NCBI RefSeq assembly: GCF_001995215.1
Contig: NZ_MUXN01000024.1
Span: 280,047-344,046 of the forward strand
Length of the DNA stretch: 64,000 nucleotides
Direction: 5' to 3'
Source: Amycolatopsis azurea DSM 43854
GTDB taxonomy: Bacteria; Actinomycetota; Actinomycetes; Mycobacteriales; Pseudonocardiaceae
A program made the position numbers and the translations under genes. Each line of letters begins with the position of its first letter. Position 1 is the stretch's first letter. Shown here piece after piece: positions 8,413-16,280 of this stretch. The notes below the pieces were generated by a model. That model was not told the DNA's origin. It saw nothing but the letters and a program-made list of their open reading frames with translations, and did not search any database.

Positions 8413-8784
8413 TCATTGGTCTTCGCGTGATCCGAGCCGTTGGGTGATCCGGTCGAACAGCTCCCCCAGTGGCTCGCCGACGTCCCGGCCGAACTCGGTC
8501 AGCCCGTAGGTGACCTGGGGTGGCGTGGTGGGCTCGACCTTCCGCCAGATCAGGCCGTCCTGGACCAGGGCGCGTAGTGATTGGGCGAGCATCTTCTCGC
8601 TGATGCCTTGGATGCTCTCGCGGAGTTCGAAGAAGCGGAGATCGTTGCTCTGCAAGGAGATCAGTACCCAGATGCCCCAGCGGCTGGTGATGTGGTCGAC
8701 CACGTCACGGGCGGCGCAGCCGGTGTGAAACACCTCATACCGCGTCTCGGTGTCGCCCTGGGTGATCTGCGAGCCTCCAGCCAT
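8413..8784 (-). CDS. HxlR-family transcriptional regulator
   Basis: A 123-residue winged-helix regulator with the HxlR pattern: a Cys near the start (HTGCAARDVVDHI), RWGIWVLISL, RFFELRESIQGISEKMLAQSLRAL recognition region and GLTEFGRDVGEPL. Members often sense electrophiles or redox state through the N-terminal Cys. It heads an operon with the methyltransferase and diverges from an NmrA-like gene, with a near-palindrome in the shared promoter. Confidence 0.88.
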   Translation of the reverse strand: MAGGSQITQGDTETRYEVFHTGCAARDVVDHITSRWGIWVLISLQSNDLRFFELRESIQGISEKMLAQSLRALVQDGLIWRKVEPTTPPQVTYGLTEFGRDVGEPLGELFDRITQRLGSREDQ

Positions 8785-8802
8785 GTCAGGAGCTTACCTC
8801 CA

Positions 8803-8816
8803 GGTATGTACTTACC
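8803..8816. promoter_or_regulatory. Operator-like near-palindrome between HxlR and NmrA-like genes
   Basis: GGTATGTACTTACC is symmetric except at one base pair position per arm, centred on GTAC, with extra GTAAG/CTTAC half-sites at 8793-8797 and 8820-8824. GTAC-centred dyads of this type are common HxlR sites. Confidence 0.55.
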
Positions 8817-8876
8817 AGAAGTAAGCCTGAGTCCTAGCGTCCTGATCACAGAGGACATCGGACGAAGGAGTTGTTC

Positions 8877-9716
8877 ATGATCGTGGTGACCGGGGCTACC
8901 GGGAACATCGGCCGGCCGTTGACCGAGGCGTTGGTCGAGGCGGGCGAGCAGGTGACGACGGTGTCGAGGCACGCCGCGGCGGCGCCGGACGGCGGGCGGC
9001 ATGTGGTGGCCGATCTGGCGGATCCGGCCGGGCTCGAGCCCGCGCTGGCGGGGGCGAAGGCGTTGTTCCTGTTGCTCTCCGGTGATCTGCACGCCACCGG
9101 AGCCAACCCGGCCGACATCATCGGCCAGGCGGTGGCGAGCGGGGTCCGCCGGGTCGTCCTGCTTTCCACGCTCGGTGTGGCGACCAGGCCGTTCGGCACG
9201 ACGCGGATCGCGATGCGCGCGCTGGAGGACGTGGTGCGGGAGTCCGGTGTGGACTGGGCGATTCTGCGGCCGGGTGGTTTCGCCTCCAATGCCTTGTGGT
9301 GGGCGGAGTCCGTGCGTTCACGGCAGGAGGTCGCCGCGCCGTTCGGTGACACCGGGGTACCGATCATCGATCCGGCGGACATCGGGGAGGTCGCGGCCGC
9401 CTGTCTGCTGGACGATCGGCATCTCGGTGAGGTGTACGAGCTGACCGGTCCGGCGGTGATCACGCCGCGCGAGCAGGCTGCGGCTCTGGCCGGGGTTTTG
9501 GGCTCGCCGGTGCGTTTTCACGAGCTGACCCGGGCCGAGGCGAAGGCGGGGATGGTGCGGAGCATGCCGGCGGAGCTGGCAGATGACACATTGGACATCT
9601 TGAGCTCGCCGACTCCGGCCGAGTTGCGGGTGAGTCCGGATGTGGAGCGGGTGCTCGGTCGCGCGCCGCGGTCGTTCGCTGATTGGGCTGCTCGGAACGT
9701 CGCCGCGTTCCGCTGA
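8877..9716 (+). CDS. NmrA-like NAD(P)-binding protein
   Basis: A 279-residue atypical short-chain dehydrogenase. The N-terminal Rossmann motif is TGATGNIGRPL (about 6-16). VVLLSTLGV and WAILRPGGFASN follow, as in NmrA/quinone oxidoreductase (QorB)-like proteins. It likely binds NADPH and reduces quinones or acts as a redox sensor. ATG 8877 is chosen over TTG 8871 because a GAAGGAG ribosome binding site ends 7 bases before it. It is divergent from HxlR, a typical electrophile-responsive pairing. Confidence 0.83.
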   Translation: MIVVTGATGNIGRPLTEALVEAGEQVTTVSRHAAAAPDGGRHVVADLADPAGLEPALAGAKALFLLLSGDLHATGANPADIIGQAVASGVRRVVLLSTLGVATRPFGTTRIAMRALEDVVRESGVDWAILRPGGFASNALWWAESVRSRQEVAAPFGDTGVPIIDPADIGEVAAACLLDDRHLGEVYELTGPAVITPREQAAALAGVLGSPVRFHELTRAEAKAGMVRSMPAELADDTLDILSSPTPAELRVSPDVERVLGRAPRSFADWAARNVAAFR

Positions 9717-9765
9717 CGGGTGGCGCTATGGTCATCGGTGGAAATCGAGCCTGGGGGTCACCGAA

Positions 9766-10605
9766 ATGTCCGAGAGCACCGTTGTGCGTGTCGATCCGTC
9801 CAATGAACGCATGTTGAAGGCGTGGAACGGCGACGACGGCGCGTTGTGGGCGAAGCGTGCGGAGCGGTTCAACGACGGTGTCGCCGCGTACCGCGACACC
9901 TTTTTCTCCGCGGCGGGCATCCAGCCGGGAGACCGTGTCCTCGATGTCGGCTGCGGAGCCGGTCAGACGACGCGGGACGCGGCACGGCTGGCCACCGCGG
10001 GGTCCGCACTGGGTGTCGACCTGTCCGGGGAGATGCTCGGCCTCGCCCGGCGTCTCGCCGGGGAGGAAGGCGTCCCCAACGTCTCGTTCGAGCAGGTGGA
10101 CGCTCAGGTCCATGCGTTTCCCGAGGCGGGTTTCGACGTGGTGATCAGCCGTCACGGGTCGATGTTCTTCGGTACTCCCCTGGCCGCGTTCGCCAATCTG
10201 GTGAGGGCGACCCGGCCAGGGGGCCGTCTCGTGCTGCTGACGTGGCAGCCGTTGCGGCTCAACGAGTGGATCACCACGTTCCGCACGATCATCGCGGCCG
10301 GGCGGGAGGTTCCGTCGGCGAATCTCGCGCTCAGCGATCCGGAGGAAACCGAAGCGCTGCTGACCTCCGCCGGGTACACCGACTTCCGGTGCACCGCCGT
10401 GAACAAGCCGATGTACTTCGGGCAGGACGTCGATGACGCGGCCGATTTCGTCATCGAGCAGCACGGCGGGCGGTTGAGCGACCTGGACGAGGCCACTCGT
10501 GCGAAGGCTGTCGCGGCGTTGCGTGCCGACCTCGCCGAGCACCAGACCGACCGAGGCGTTTTCTACGGTTCGGCGGCCTGGCTCGTCGAGGCCCGGCGTC
10601 CTTGA
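9766..10605 (+). CDS. Class I SAM-dependent methyltransferase
   Basis: A 279-residue enzyme with motif I VLDVGCGAGQTT (about 62-73), GVDLSGEML, and a conserved VVISRHGSMFF after motif II; RPGGRLVLLTW precedes motif III. The C-terminal third (SDPEETEALLTSAGYTDF) is like the UbiE/MenG-type arsenal of actinobacterial small-molecule methyltransferases. Substrate unknown. ATG 9766 is used because the conserved protein begins there; frames further upstream run into the NmrA gene. Confidence 0.82.
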   Translation: MSESTVVRVDPSNERMLKAWNGDDGALWAKRAERFNDGVAAYRDTFFSAAGIQPGDRVLDVGCGAGQTTRDAARLATAGSALGVDLSGEMLGLARRLAGEEGVPNVSFEQVDAQVHAFPEAGFDVVISRHGSMFFGTPLAAFANLVRATRPGGRLVLLTWQPLRLNEWITTFRTIIAAGREVPSANLALSDPEETEALLTSAGYTDFRCTAVNKPMYFGQDVDDAADFVIEQHGGRLSDLDEATRAKAVAALRADLAEHQTDRGVFYGSAAWLVEARRP

Positions 10606-10606
10606 C

Positions 10607-11248
10607 CTAGGGCTTGCGGGCGATCAGGTAGGCCTGCGGGGTGTTCTCGAACTCCTCCGACGGCTCGCGGACGAGGGAGGAGAGCATGCTGAATCCCGCT
10701 TTCTCGAGCTGTTCGGCGATCTTCTCCGGCGAGAGCCGGTAGGCGTCGCAGGTGATGTCGTGCCCGTACGCGTGCTCGATGTGGCGCACTTCGTCCCCGA
10801 CTTGGAACGCCACCATCAGGTGGCCGCCCGGGGCGAGGATGCGGTGGAAGTCGGCGAAGATCTCCGGCAGTCGTTCCCGCGGCGTGTGGATGATCGAGTA
10901 CCACGCGACGACGCCGGTCAGCGCACCGTCCTGAATGGACAAACCGGGCATCTCCCCGATTTCGAAGTCCAGGTGCGGGTACCACTTCCGGGCGACGGCG
11001 ACCATCTCCGGGGAGAGGTCGATGCCGCGGATGTCGAGCCCGAGTCCGTGGAGGTAATCGGTGATACGGCCGGGGCCGCAGCCGATTTCGGCGACGCGTC
11101 CGCCACCGGCGGCCTGGACGAGTTCGGCGTACGCGCCGAGCATGGCCCTGTCCCAGGTGGATCCGGCGAGGTGGTCGCGGAGGGCTTCGGCGTAGTCGGC
11201 CGCGACGGTGTTGTAAGCGGTGCGGGTGATGTCGAGGTAGTCGGTCAC
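10607..11248 (-). CDS. Class I SAM-dependent methyltransferase
   Basis: A 213-residue methyltransferase: VAEIGCGPGRITDYL is motif I (about 52-66), IRGIDLSPEMV motif II, WYSIIHTP and LAPGGHLMVAFQ complete the fold. Start set at GTG 11248 because a TAGGGT box lies 7 nt upstream, giving a leaderless transcript of its own although the HemK-like gene ends only 10 bp before. It converges with the preceding methyltransferase gene with one base between stops. Confidence 0.8.
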   Translation of the reverse strand: MTDYLDITRTAYNTVAADYAEALRDHLAGSTWDRAMLGAYAELVQAAGGGRVAEIGCGPGRITDYLHGLGLDIRGIDLSPEMVAVARKWYPHLDFEIGEMPGLSIQDGALTGVVAWYSIIHTPRERLPEIFADFHRILAPGGHLMVAFQVGDEVRHIEHAYGHDITCDAYRLSPEKIAEQLEKAGFSMLSSLVREPSEEFENTPQAYLIARKP

Positions 11249-11258
11249 GGCGGGCACC

Positions 11259-12017
11259 CTAGCGACGGGCTCCGACAACAATCGTCGCGTACAGGTCGTC
11301 GTCGGTGATCACTTCGGGCGTCAAACCGTTGTGCGCCATGGCTTCCGCGGTATTCGACGATTGAGTTTCGCCGGTTTCGATAAGCAGGTGACCGCCGGGA
11401 GCGAGCCACTGGGGAGCTTCGGCGGCGACGCGGCGGTGGACCTCGACGCCGTCGTGTCCGCCGTCGAGGGCGACGCGGGGTTCGTGGTCGCGCGCTTCGG
11501 GCGGCATCATCGCGATGGCGTCGGTGGGGACGTAGGGGGCGTTGACGACGAGGAGGTCGACGCGGCCTCTCAGCGACTGGGGAAGGGGCTCGAAGAGGTC
11601 GCCTTCGAAGACCTCTCCCCCGGCGTCGGCGACGTTGACCCGGGCGCAGCGGACGGCGGCGGGTTCGATGTCGGCCGCGTAGAGCCGGATTCCGGGGAGT
11701 TCGGTGGCGATGGCGGCGCCGAGCGCGCCAGTGCCGCAGCAGAGGTCGAGGACGACCGCTCCCGGTCCGGTGAGGGTGAGGGCATGCCGGACGAGGAGTT
11801 CGGAGCGTTGGCGTGGCACGAAGACGCCGGGTTCGACGGTGATGCGGAGGCCGTGGAATCCGGCCCAGCCGAGGATGACTTCGAGTGGTTCGCCGTCGAC
11901 GCGGCGCCGGACCATCGTGTCGAGTTCGGCTGGTGTGCGGGCTTCGGCGGTGAGCAGCCGGGCTTCGTCTTCGGCGAAGACGCACCCGGCCGCCCTGAGT
12001 CTGGCGACGACGGTCAC
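11259..12017 (-). CDS. Putative protein N5-glutamine methyltransferase (HemK/PrmC-related)
   Basis: A 252-residue methyltransferase of the PrmC-related family. VLDLCCGTGALGAAI is motif I (about 89-103) and LLVVNAPYVPTDAI (about 156-169) carries the N-x-P-Y substrate-amide motif with Ala replacing the usual first Pro. Family members modify a Gln side chain in release factors or ribosomal proteins; the paralogous type seen in actinobacteria has no proven substrate. Its ATG overlaps the stop of the ProC-like gene, so the two are translationally coupled. Confidence 0.78.
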   Translation of the reverse strand: MTVVARLRAAGCVFAEDEARLLTAEARTPAELDTMVRRRVDGEPLEVILGWAGFHGLRITVEPGVFVPRQRSELLVRHALTLTGPGAVVLDLCCGTGALGAAIATELPGIRLYAADIEPAAVRCARVNVADAGGEVFEGDLFEPLPQSLRGRVDLLVVNAPYVPTDAIAMMPPEARDHEPRVALDGGHDGVEVHRRVAAEAPQWLAPGGHLLIETGETQSSNTAEAMAHNGLTPEVITDDDLYATIVVGARR

Positions 12018-12781
12018 TGGTCGCGCAGCCTGGCGAGGACTCCGTCGAGGGCCTGGCGGACGGTGTCGGGGACGCCGTTGGTGCGCAGGTCGGTGAGGAA
12101 TTGTTCGTTGAGCCCGCCGGGGGTCATGTGCTTGCCGGTGAGGGTTTCGAGGGAGCCGCTCCGCTCGACCAGGGAGTGGCCGAGCTGTCCGAAGATGTGG
12201 CTGGTGAAGGCGGTTGCCGTGGTGTCCTCGATGCCCTGGTCGGTCATCCAGGCCGCGATGGTGCCGAGGTAGTCGAGATGGGCGGCGAAGGTGGCCGTGG
12301 CGCCGCTGAAGATGTCGAGGTCCTTCTCGGCGGCGGGGACGACGCTGCCGCCGATGCTGTCGAAGAGGGCTCGGGCTTCGGCGTTGTCGGGGTACATGGC
12401 GGTGAGGCTCTGACGGCGGGCGGCCGGGGGCAGCGGGATGCTCCGGACGACCTCGCGGGCGGGAGCGGCCCAGTCGCGCAGTTGGTCGAGGGGGACGCCG
12501 GCCAGGGCGCTGATCAGCACGTGGTCCGGGCTGAAGGTGAGGCCCTGGAGGACTTCCTGGGCGATCGGCGGGCGGACGGCGAGGACGATCGTCGTCGCGC
12601 TGTCGACGACGGCTTGGTTGCTGTCGCGGACCTCGACGTTGGCGAAGCGGGCCGAGAGTTCCTGTCCGACGCTGCGACTGCGGGGTGAGAGGAAGATCGA
12701 GGGCGGGTCGGCGATGTCCTTGCTGAGGCCTTCGACGATGGCGGCGGTGATCTCACCGGCGCCGATGAATCCGTATTCCAT
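12014..12781 (-). CDS. Pyrroline-5-carboxylate reductase-like protein (ProC family)
   Basis: A 255-residue NAD(P)-dependent oxidoreductase. The N-terminus YGFIGAGEITAAIVEGL is the ProC Rossmann motif, followed by VVDSATTIVLAVRP and the typical AGVPLDQLR; the C-terminal SGATATFAAHLDYLG and TPGGLNEQFL match the dimerisation domain. True ProC reduces P5C to proline, but the divergence and location with DinB and HemK-like genes suggest an accessory paralogue. It starts 2 bp after the DinB stop, in an operon. Confidence 0.78.
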   Translation of the reverse strand: MEYGFIGAGEITAAIVEGLSKDIADPPSIFLSPRSRSVGQELSARFANVEVRDSNQAVVDSATTIVLAVRPPIAQEVLQGLTFSPDHVLISALAGVPLDQLRDWAAPAREVVRSIPLPPAARRQSLTAMYPDNAEARALFDSIGGSVVPAAEKDLDIFSGATATFAAHLDYLGTIAAWMTDQGIEDTTATAFTSHIFGQLGHSLVERSGSLETLTGKHMTPGGLNEQFLTDLRTNGVPDTVRQALDGVLARLRDQ

Positions 12782-12783
12782 GG

Positions 12784-13311
12784 TCAAGCTCCTGTGTGGC
12801 CGTCGACGCGTTCGCGGATGAGGTCGGCGTGGCCGTTGTGGCGGGCGTACTCGCCGATCATGTGGATGTAGAGCATGCGCAGGGAGAACGGGGCGTCGCC
12901 GAGGTCGAAGGTGTCGTCGAGGGACCCTCCGGCGGCGGCTTCGTCGGCGAGCCGGATCTCTTCGAGGAGGACGTCGTAGGCTTTTTCGGCTTGCTCGGCG
13001 TCGAGGGATTCGAAGTCGTGGTCCTTGCCGAGGGCGGGGTCGTAGAGGGGGCCGATGTCCTGTCCGGCGTAGCGCAGGCGGAACCAGAAGCGTTCGACCT
13101 TGGCGAGGTGCCGGACGAGGCCGAGGAGGGTGAGGTTCGAGGGCGGGACCGACGCCTGGGCGAGCTGTTCTCCGGTGAGTCCGGCGAGTTTGTGGAGGAA
13201 GGTGCTGCGGTGCCAGTTCAGCAACGAGGGAAGAAGAACGCGTTCGTCGGCGGCGGTGTCGCCGGACGGACGGGTCACCTCGGGGGCGGTCCATGTCATG
13301 ACGGCGATCAT
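12784..13311 (-). CDS. DinB/DUF664-family protein
   Basis: A 175-residue four-helix-bundle protein of the DinB/DUF664 (mycothiol-dependent transferase-like) superfamily. LLNWHRSTFLHKLAGLT, RHLAKVERFW and YIHMIGEYARHNGHADLIRE supply the three conserved His that bind a metal in this fold. Likely role: thiol-dependent detoxification. First gene of the operon with the ProC-like and HemK-like genes; ATG 13311 or 13299 could be the start. Confidence 0.8.
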   Translation of the reverse strand: MIAVMTWTAPEVTRPSGDTAADERVLLPSLLNWHRSTFLHKLAGLTGEQLAQASVPPSNLTLLGLVRHLAKVERFWFRLRYAGQDIGPLYDPALGKDHDFESLDAEQAEKAYDVLLEEIRLADEAAAGGSLDDTFDLGDAPFSLRMLYIHMIGEYARHNGHADLIRERVDGHTGA

Positions 13312-13437
13312 GCCATCGGGTGATGTGGGCTCGTGGCGGGCAGGACGTGAGCGGGGTCACGTGCCGGGCTGAATCCTTTCGCGGGGCCGGCGGCTCTAGT
13401 AGGGGTCGGGACAAGCCCGGCGTGAGAGGAGGTTGTC

Positions 13438-13962
13438 GTGGAGTCCGAGTGGCCCAAGGAGTCTTTGGTCGCGGCCGCGCAGGGCGGTGACACGGACGCC
13501 ATCGCCGCCCTGGTCTCGGGTTCCCATCCGCATGTGCAGCGTTTCGCGCGCTCGTTGTGCGCGTCGCCGGAGGACGCGGAGGATTCCGCGCAGGAGGCGC
13601 TGATCATCCTGTACCGCAAGATCGGCACCTTGCGGGCGACCGGGGCGCTCGCGTCGTGGATGTTCCGGATCGTGCGCAACGAGTGTCTCCGCCGGGCTCG
13701 GCGGGCGTTGCGCGGCGATGACCTGGCGGAATCCGGCGCGGTGGTCTCGGCGGAGGACGACGCCTTGGAGCGGCTGGAGGCTCGTCGAGTGGCCGCCGCG
13801 ATCGCCGAGCTGCCCGCTGATCAGCGTCGCGTCCTGATCATGCGGGACATCCAGGGCCATCCGGGCCGGTCGGTCGCGGACGCGCTCGGTCTGAGCACCG
13901 CGGCGATGAAGTCCCGGCTGCACCGGGCGCGGGCGACCGTCCGCCAGACGCTGCTTCCGTAA
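13438..13962 (+). CDS. ECF-family RNA polymerase sigma factor
   Basis: A 174-residue sigma-70 factor of the extracytoplasmic-function class: region 2 (about 30-95, with EDAEDSAQEALIILYRKI) binds the -10 element, and region 4 (about 115-170, ELPADQRRVLIMRDIQG then SVADALGLSTAAMKSRLHRAR) the -35. The GTG start has a GAGGAGG ribosome binding site. No anti-sigma gene is adjacent; instead a thioredoxin-fold gene follows after 38 bp, probably in the same transcript. Confidence 0.88.
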   Translation: MESEWPKESLVAAAQGGDTDAIAALVSGSHPHVQRFARSLCASPEDAEDSAQEALIILYRKIGTLRATGALASWMFRIVRNECLRRARRALRGDDLAESGAVVSAEDDALERLEARRVAAAIAELPADQRRVLIMRDIQGHPGRSVADALGLSTAAMKSRLHRARATVRQTLLP

Positions 13963-14000
13963 TCCCCCCCATTTCCCGCCTTATCTCTTGAGGAGTTGTC

Positions 14001-14447
14001 ATGCTCGAAATCGGATCCACTGCCCTTGACCTTGCGCTGGAGGACACCGCCGGTGAGGTGGTCCGGCTCTCCGACTACCGCGGCACGGAGCACGTGCTGC
14101 TCTATTTCATGCGCTCGACCACGTGCCCTGTCTGCACCGGTCACGTGAAGGACCTCGCACGGCGGACCGAGGAGCTGGCCGCCGCCGGCGTGCGCGTTCT
14201 CATCGCCGTCCCCGAGGGCCGGGCCGAAGCCGCGGCGTGGCGGGCGAAGCGCGGGTTGTCGCTTCGGGTGGTCACCGGGCGGAACGGCACTCCGCACGAG
14301 GCCTTCGGGCTGGCGAAGAAGATGTTGCAGCAGTCGGGCAGCGTGCTGATCGACCGGGACGGGGTGGTCCGCCACGCGCATGCCTCGACCATGCCCACCG
14401 GCGCGTACGACAAGAAGGGGATCGCCGAGGCCGTGGCGGCGCTCTAG
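14001..14447 (+). CDS. Peroxiredoxin/thioredoxin-fold redox protein (AhpC-TSA type)
   Basis: A 148-residue cytosolic thioredoxin-fold protein. The active site STTCPVCTGHV (about 37-47) gives a CxxC pair; DYRGTEHVLLYFMR before it and GSVLIDRDGVVRHAH after it are typical of AhpC/TSA peroxiredoxin-like proteins. It probably reduces peroxides or disulfides. RBS GAGGAG precedes the ATG. Placement after an ECF sigma factor suggests an oxidative-stress unit. Confidence 0.78.
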   Translation: MLEIGSTALDLALEDTAGEVVRLSDYRGTEHVLLYFMRSTTCPVCTGHVKDLARRTEELAAAGVRVLIAVPEGRAEAAAWRAKRGLSLRVVTGRNGTPHEAFGLAKKMLQQSGSVLIDRDGVVRHAHASTMPTGAYDKKGIAEAVAAL

Positions 14448-14463
14448 CTTCAGAAGAAGGAGT

Positions 14464-14911
14464 TCAGACGAGGGCGGCGGCCAGCAGGGCGAAGGCGGCG
14501 ATGATGACGGCGACGCGGACGTAGTGGAAACGGTTCCAGCGGTTCATCTGCTCCTTCCAGTCCTCCGGGCGGTTCTCCGGGGTCCAGGTCTTGCCCCGGT
14601 TGTTGATCGGGACGAGCAGCAGGATCGACATGATCACGCTGACGATCAGCAGCGCGGCGGCGATGACCACGAGGGCCGGTGCCCGGTCGGTCCCATCCGG
14701 CGATGGCCCAGGCCACGCTCAGGACGAGCGAGCCGATGTACCAGAACGGCATGACCGCGCCGAGCATCCGGCCCCCGTGGGCACGGCCGAGCTGACCGCT
14801 GTCCTCGGGAAGCCCGTCGAAGATCGGGTTCATGACGAAGGCGACGGAGAACTCCACCCCCACCATCACGCCGACGACCACGATGGTGCTGACAGCGAGT
14901 GCGCTGAACAC
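14464..14911 (-). pseudogene. Frameshifted DUF1772 (anthrone-oxygenase-like) membrane protein
   Basis: GTG 14911, with a GGAGGGG ribosome binding site, opens a DUF1772 protein: VEFSVAFVMNPIF, GRMLGAVMPFWYIGSLVLS. Near 14680-14700, after AIAGWDRPG, the reading moves to another frame that continues the same protein (LVVIAAALLIVSVIMSILLL, then the family's WNRFHYVRV, ending at 14464). The 448 bp span is one base over a multiple of three, so a single extra base (in the repeated ACCGACCGG) breaks it. Four membrane segments are recoverable. Real pseudogene or sequencing error cannot be told apart here. Confidence 0.75.
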
Positions 14912-14926
14912 GATGCCCCTCCAGAA

Positions 14927-14959
14927 ACTAGTGTTGCTAGCTGATGTTGCAACGCTAGT
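14927..14959. promoter_or_regulatory. TetR operator-like palindrome
   Basis: Arms 14927-14937 (ACTAGTGTTGC) and 14949-14959 (GCAACGCTAGT) match at 10 of 11 positions around an 11 bp centre. It lies in the divergent promoter between the DUF1772 gene and the TetR gene at 15002, whose TAGGAT -10 box is at 14989-14994. Confidence 0.65.
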
Positions 14960-15001
14960 ACTACTGCCGCTCGCTTGTCTAGCGGTGCTAGGATCTCCTT
15001 C

Positions 15002-15580
15002 ATGTCGGTACAGGAACGCAAGCAGCGCGAACGGGCGGAACGCGAGCGCCTCATCGTGGCCACGGCCCGTGAACTCGCCGAGCAGCAAGGCTGGGACGCG
15101 GTCACCACCCGCCGCCTCGCCGAGCGCATCGACTACAGTCAGCCCGTCCTCTACAGCCATTTCCGCGGCAAGCGCGAGATCATCGGCGCCGTCGCCCTCG
15201 AGGGCTCGGCCGAGCTGGCGGTGGCACTGCGGGCCGCCACTTCCGCCGTGGAGGGTCCTCGTGCCCGGGTCACCGCTCTCGCCGGCGCCTACCTCGAGTT
15301 CGCGGAGCGCAATCCGGCGGTCTACGACGCCATCTTCCAGCTCGACGGCGGTCTGGCGTTCGCGCAGGAGGACACGCCGGAGCCGTTGAAGGACGCGTTC
15401 GCGGCACTGCTGGAGTGCCTCGGCGAGGTCGCCGGGGACGACATCCATCCGGGAGTGTTCACCGAGCTGTTCTGGGCGTCCCTGCACGGGCTGGCCACCC
15501 TGACCCGGGAGCGACGACTGCCACGGGAGTTCGCCGAGCAGAGAGTGGAGCTGCTGGTGGACCGGCTCGCCGTGCTCTGA
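15002..15580 (+). CDS. TetR-family transcriptional regulator
   Basis: A 192-residue repressor. The HTH (about 14-62: LIVATARELAEQQGWDAVTTRRLAERIDYSQPVLYSHFRGK) is canonical; the C-terminal part resembles TetR_C_13/WHG-type ligand domains. ATG 15002 lies 7 nt after a TAGGAT -10 box, so the mRNA is probably leaderless. It diverges from the broken DUF1772 gene with a palindrome between them and most likely repressed it. Confidence 0.88.
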   Translation: MSVQERKQRERAERERLIVATARELAEQQGWDAVTTRRLAERIDYSQPVLYSHFRGKREIIGAVALEGSAELAVALRAATSAVEGPRARVTALAGAYLEFAERNPAVYDAIFQLDGGLAFAQEDTPEPLKDAFAALLECLGEVAGDDIHPGVFTELFWASLHGLATLTRERRLPREFAEQRVELLVDRLAVL

Positions 15581-15591
15581 CGCGGGGCAGG

Positions 15592-16191
15592 TCACGTGCT
15601 CCTGAACAACCGGTCCAGATGCACGTCGATCGCGGCGAGCGCGTCCTGGGGCTCGATCACGTCGAGTTCGATCAGGGAGGTGAAGCCGGTGAGGGCGAGG
15701 AGCAGGTTGGTCTCGGTCTCCGGGTCGTGGCCGGAGTCGATGTACCCGTCGGCGATCGCCTGGCGGACCAACTGCTCGACAAGGGTCCGCCCTTGGACGA
15801 GGCCGCGGCGGGCCTGCTCGTGCACGGTCTCGTCGTGCAGTGCCTCCAGGACGTAGGCGGCGCTCATCCGGCTGGTCGCGCGGGCGTCGGCATGCAGGGG
15901 GAGCATTTCCGCGAGCGTCAGTCGCAGCACGTCACGGGGGTGCGGACGGTCACCGAGCTTTTCGAGCCCCTGACGTACGCGCGCCGAGGTCTGCTCGGAC
16001 GCGAAATCCATGGCGAAGGAGAGCATGTCGGTCCGGGAGGCGAAGTAGTGCTGCAGCTGCCCGAGTGACATGCCTGCCTCCTGGGCCACCACGCGCATCG
16101 TCAGCTGTGTGACGCCGCGCTGCTCCACCACCCGCCACAGTGCGCGGGTGATCGCTTCGCGGCGTCCACGGTGATCCACCTGTTTCGGCAT
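15592..16191 (-). CDS. TetR-family transcriptional regulator
   Basis: A 199-residue TetR-like protein with HTH at about 10-57 (REAITRALWRVVEQRGVTQLTMRVVAQEAG, then LQHYFASRTDML). The C-terminal domain resembles the BetI type. ATG 16191 is preferred to the long frame start at 16248, which would run through the AT-rich promoter. It diverges from the carboxylesterase and converges with the preceding TetR gene. Confidence 0.85.
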   Translation of the reverse strand: MPKQVDHRGRREAITRALWRVVEQRGVTQLTMRVVAQEAGMSLGQLQHYFASRTDMLSFAMDFASEQTSARVRQGLEKLGDRPHPRDVLRLTLAEMLPLHADARATSRMSAAYVLEALHDETVHEQARRGLVQGRTLVEQLVRQAIADGYIDSGHDPETETNLLLALTGFTSLIELDVIEPQDALAAIDVHLDRLFRST

Positions 16192-16225
16192 CGCCGGCCC
16201 TTCCCCGATCACTTTTCCAATACAG

Positions 16226-16253
16226 TTGACATAATACACCTGACCCATAATCT
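16226..16253 (+). promoter_or_regulatory. AT-rich divergent promoter of TetR/carboxylesterase
   Basis: TTGACA at 16226-16231 with TAATCT at 16248-16253 (16 bp apart) is a sigma-70-like promoter toward the carboxylesterase. The same DNA read on the other strand gives TATTAT for the TetR gene. A TGAC direct repeat (16227-16230 and 16241-16244) may be part of the operator. Confidence 0.5.
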
Positions 16254-16280
16254 GGAGGCCACTCGAGAGAGGGAATCGTC

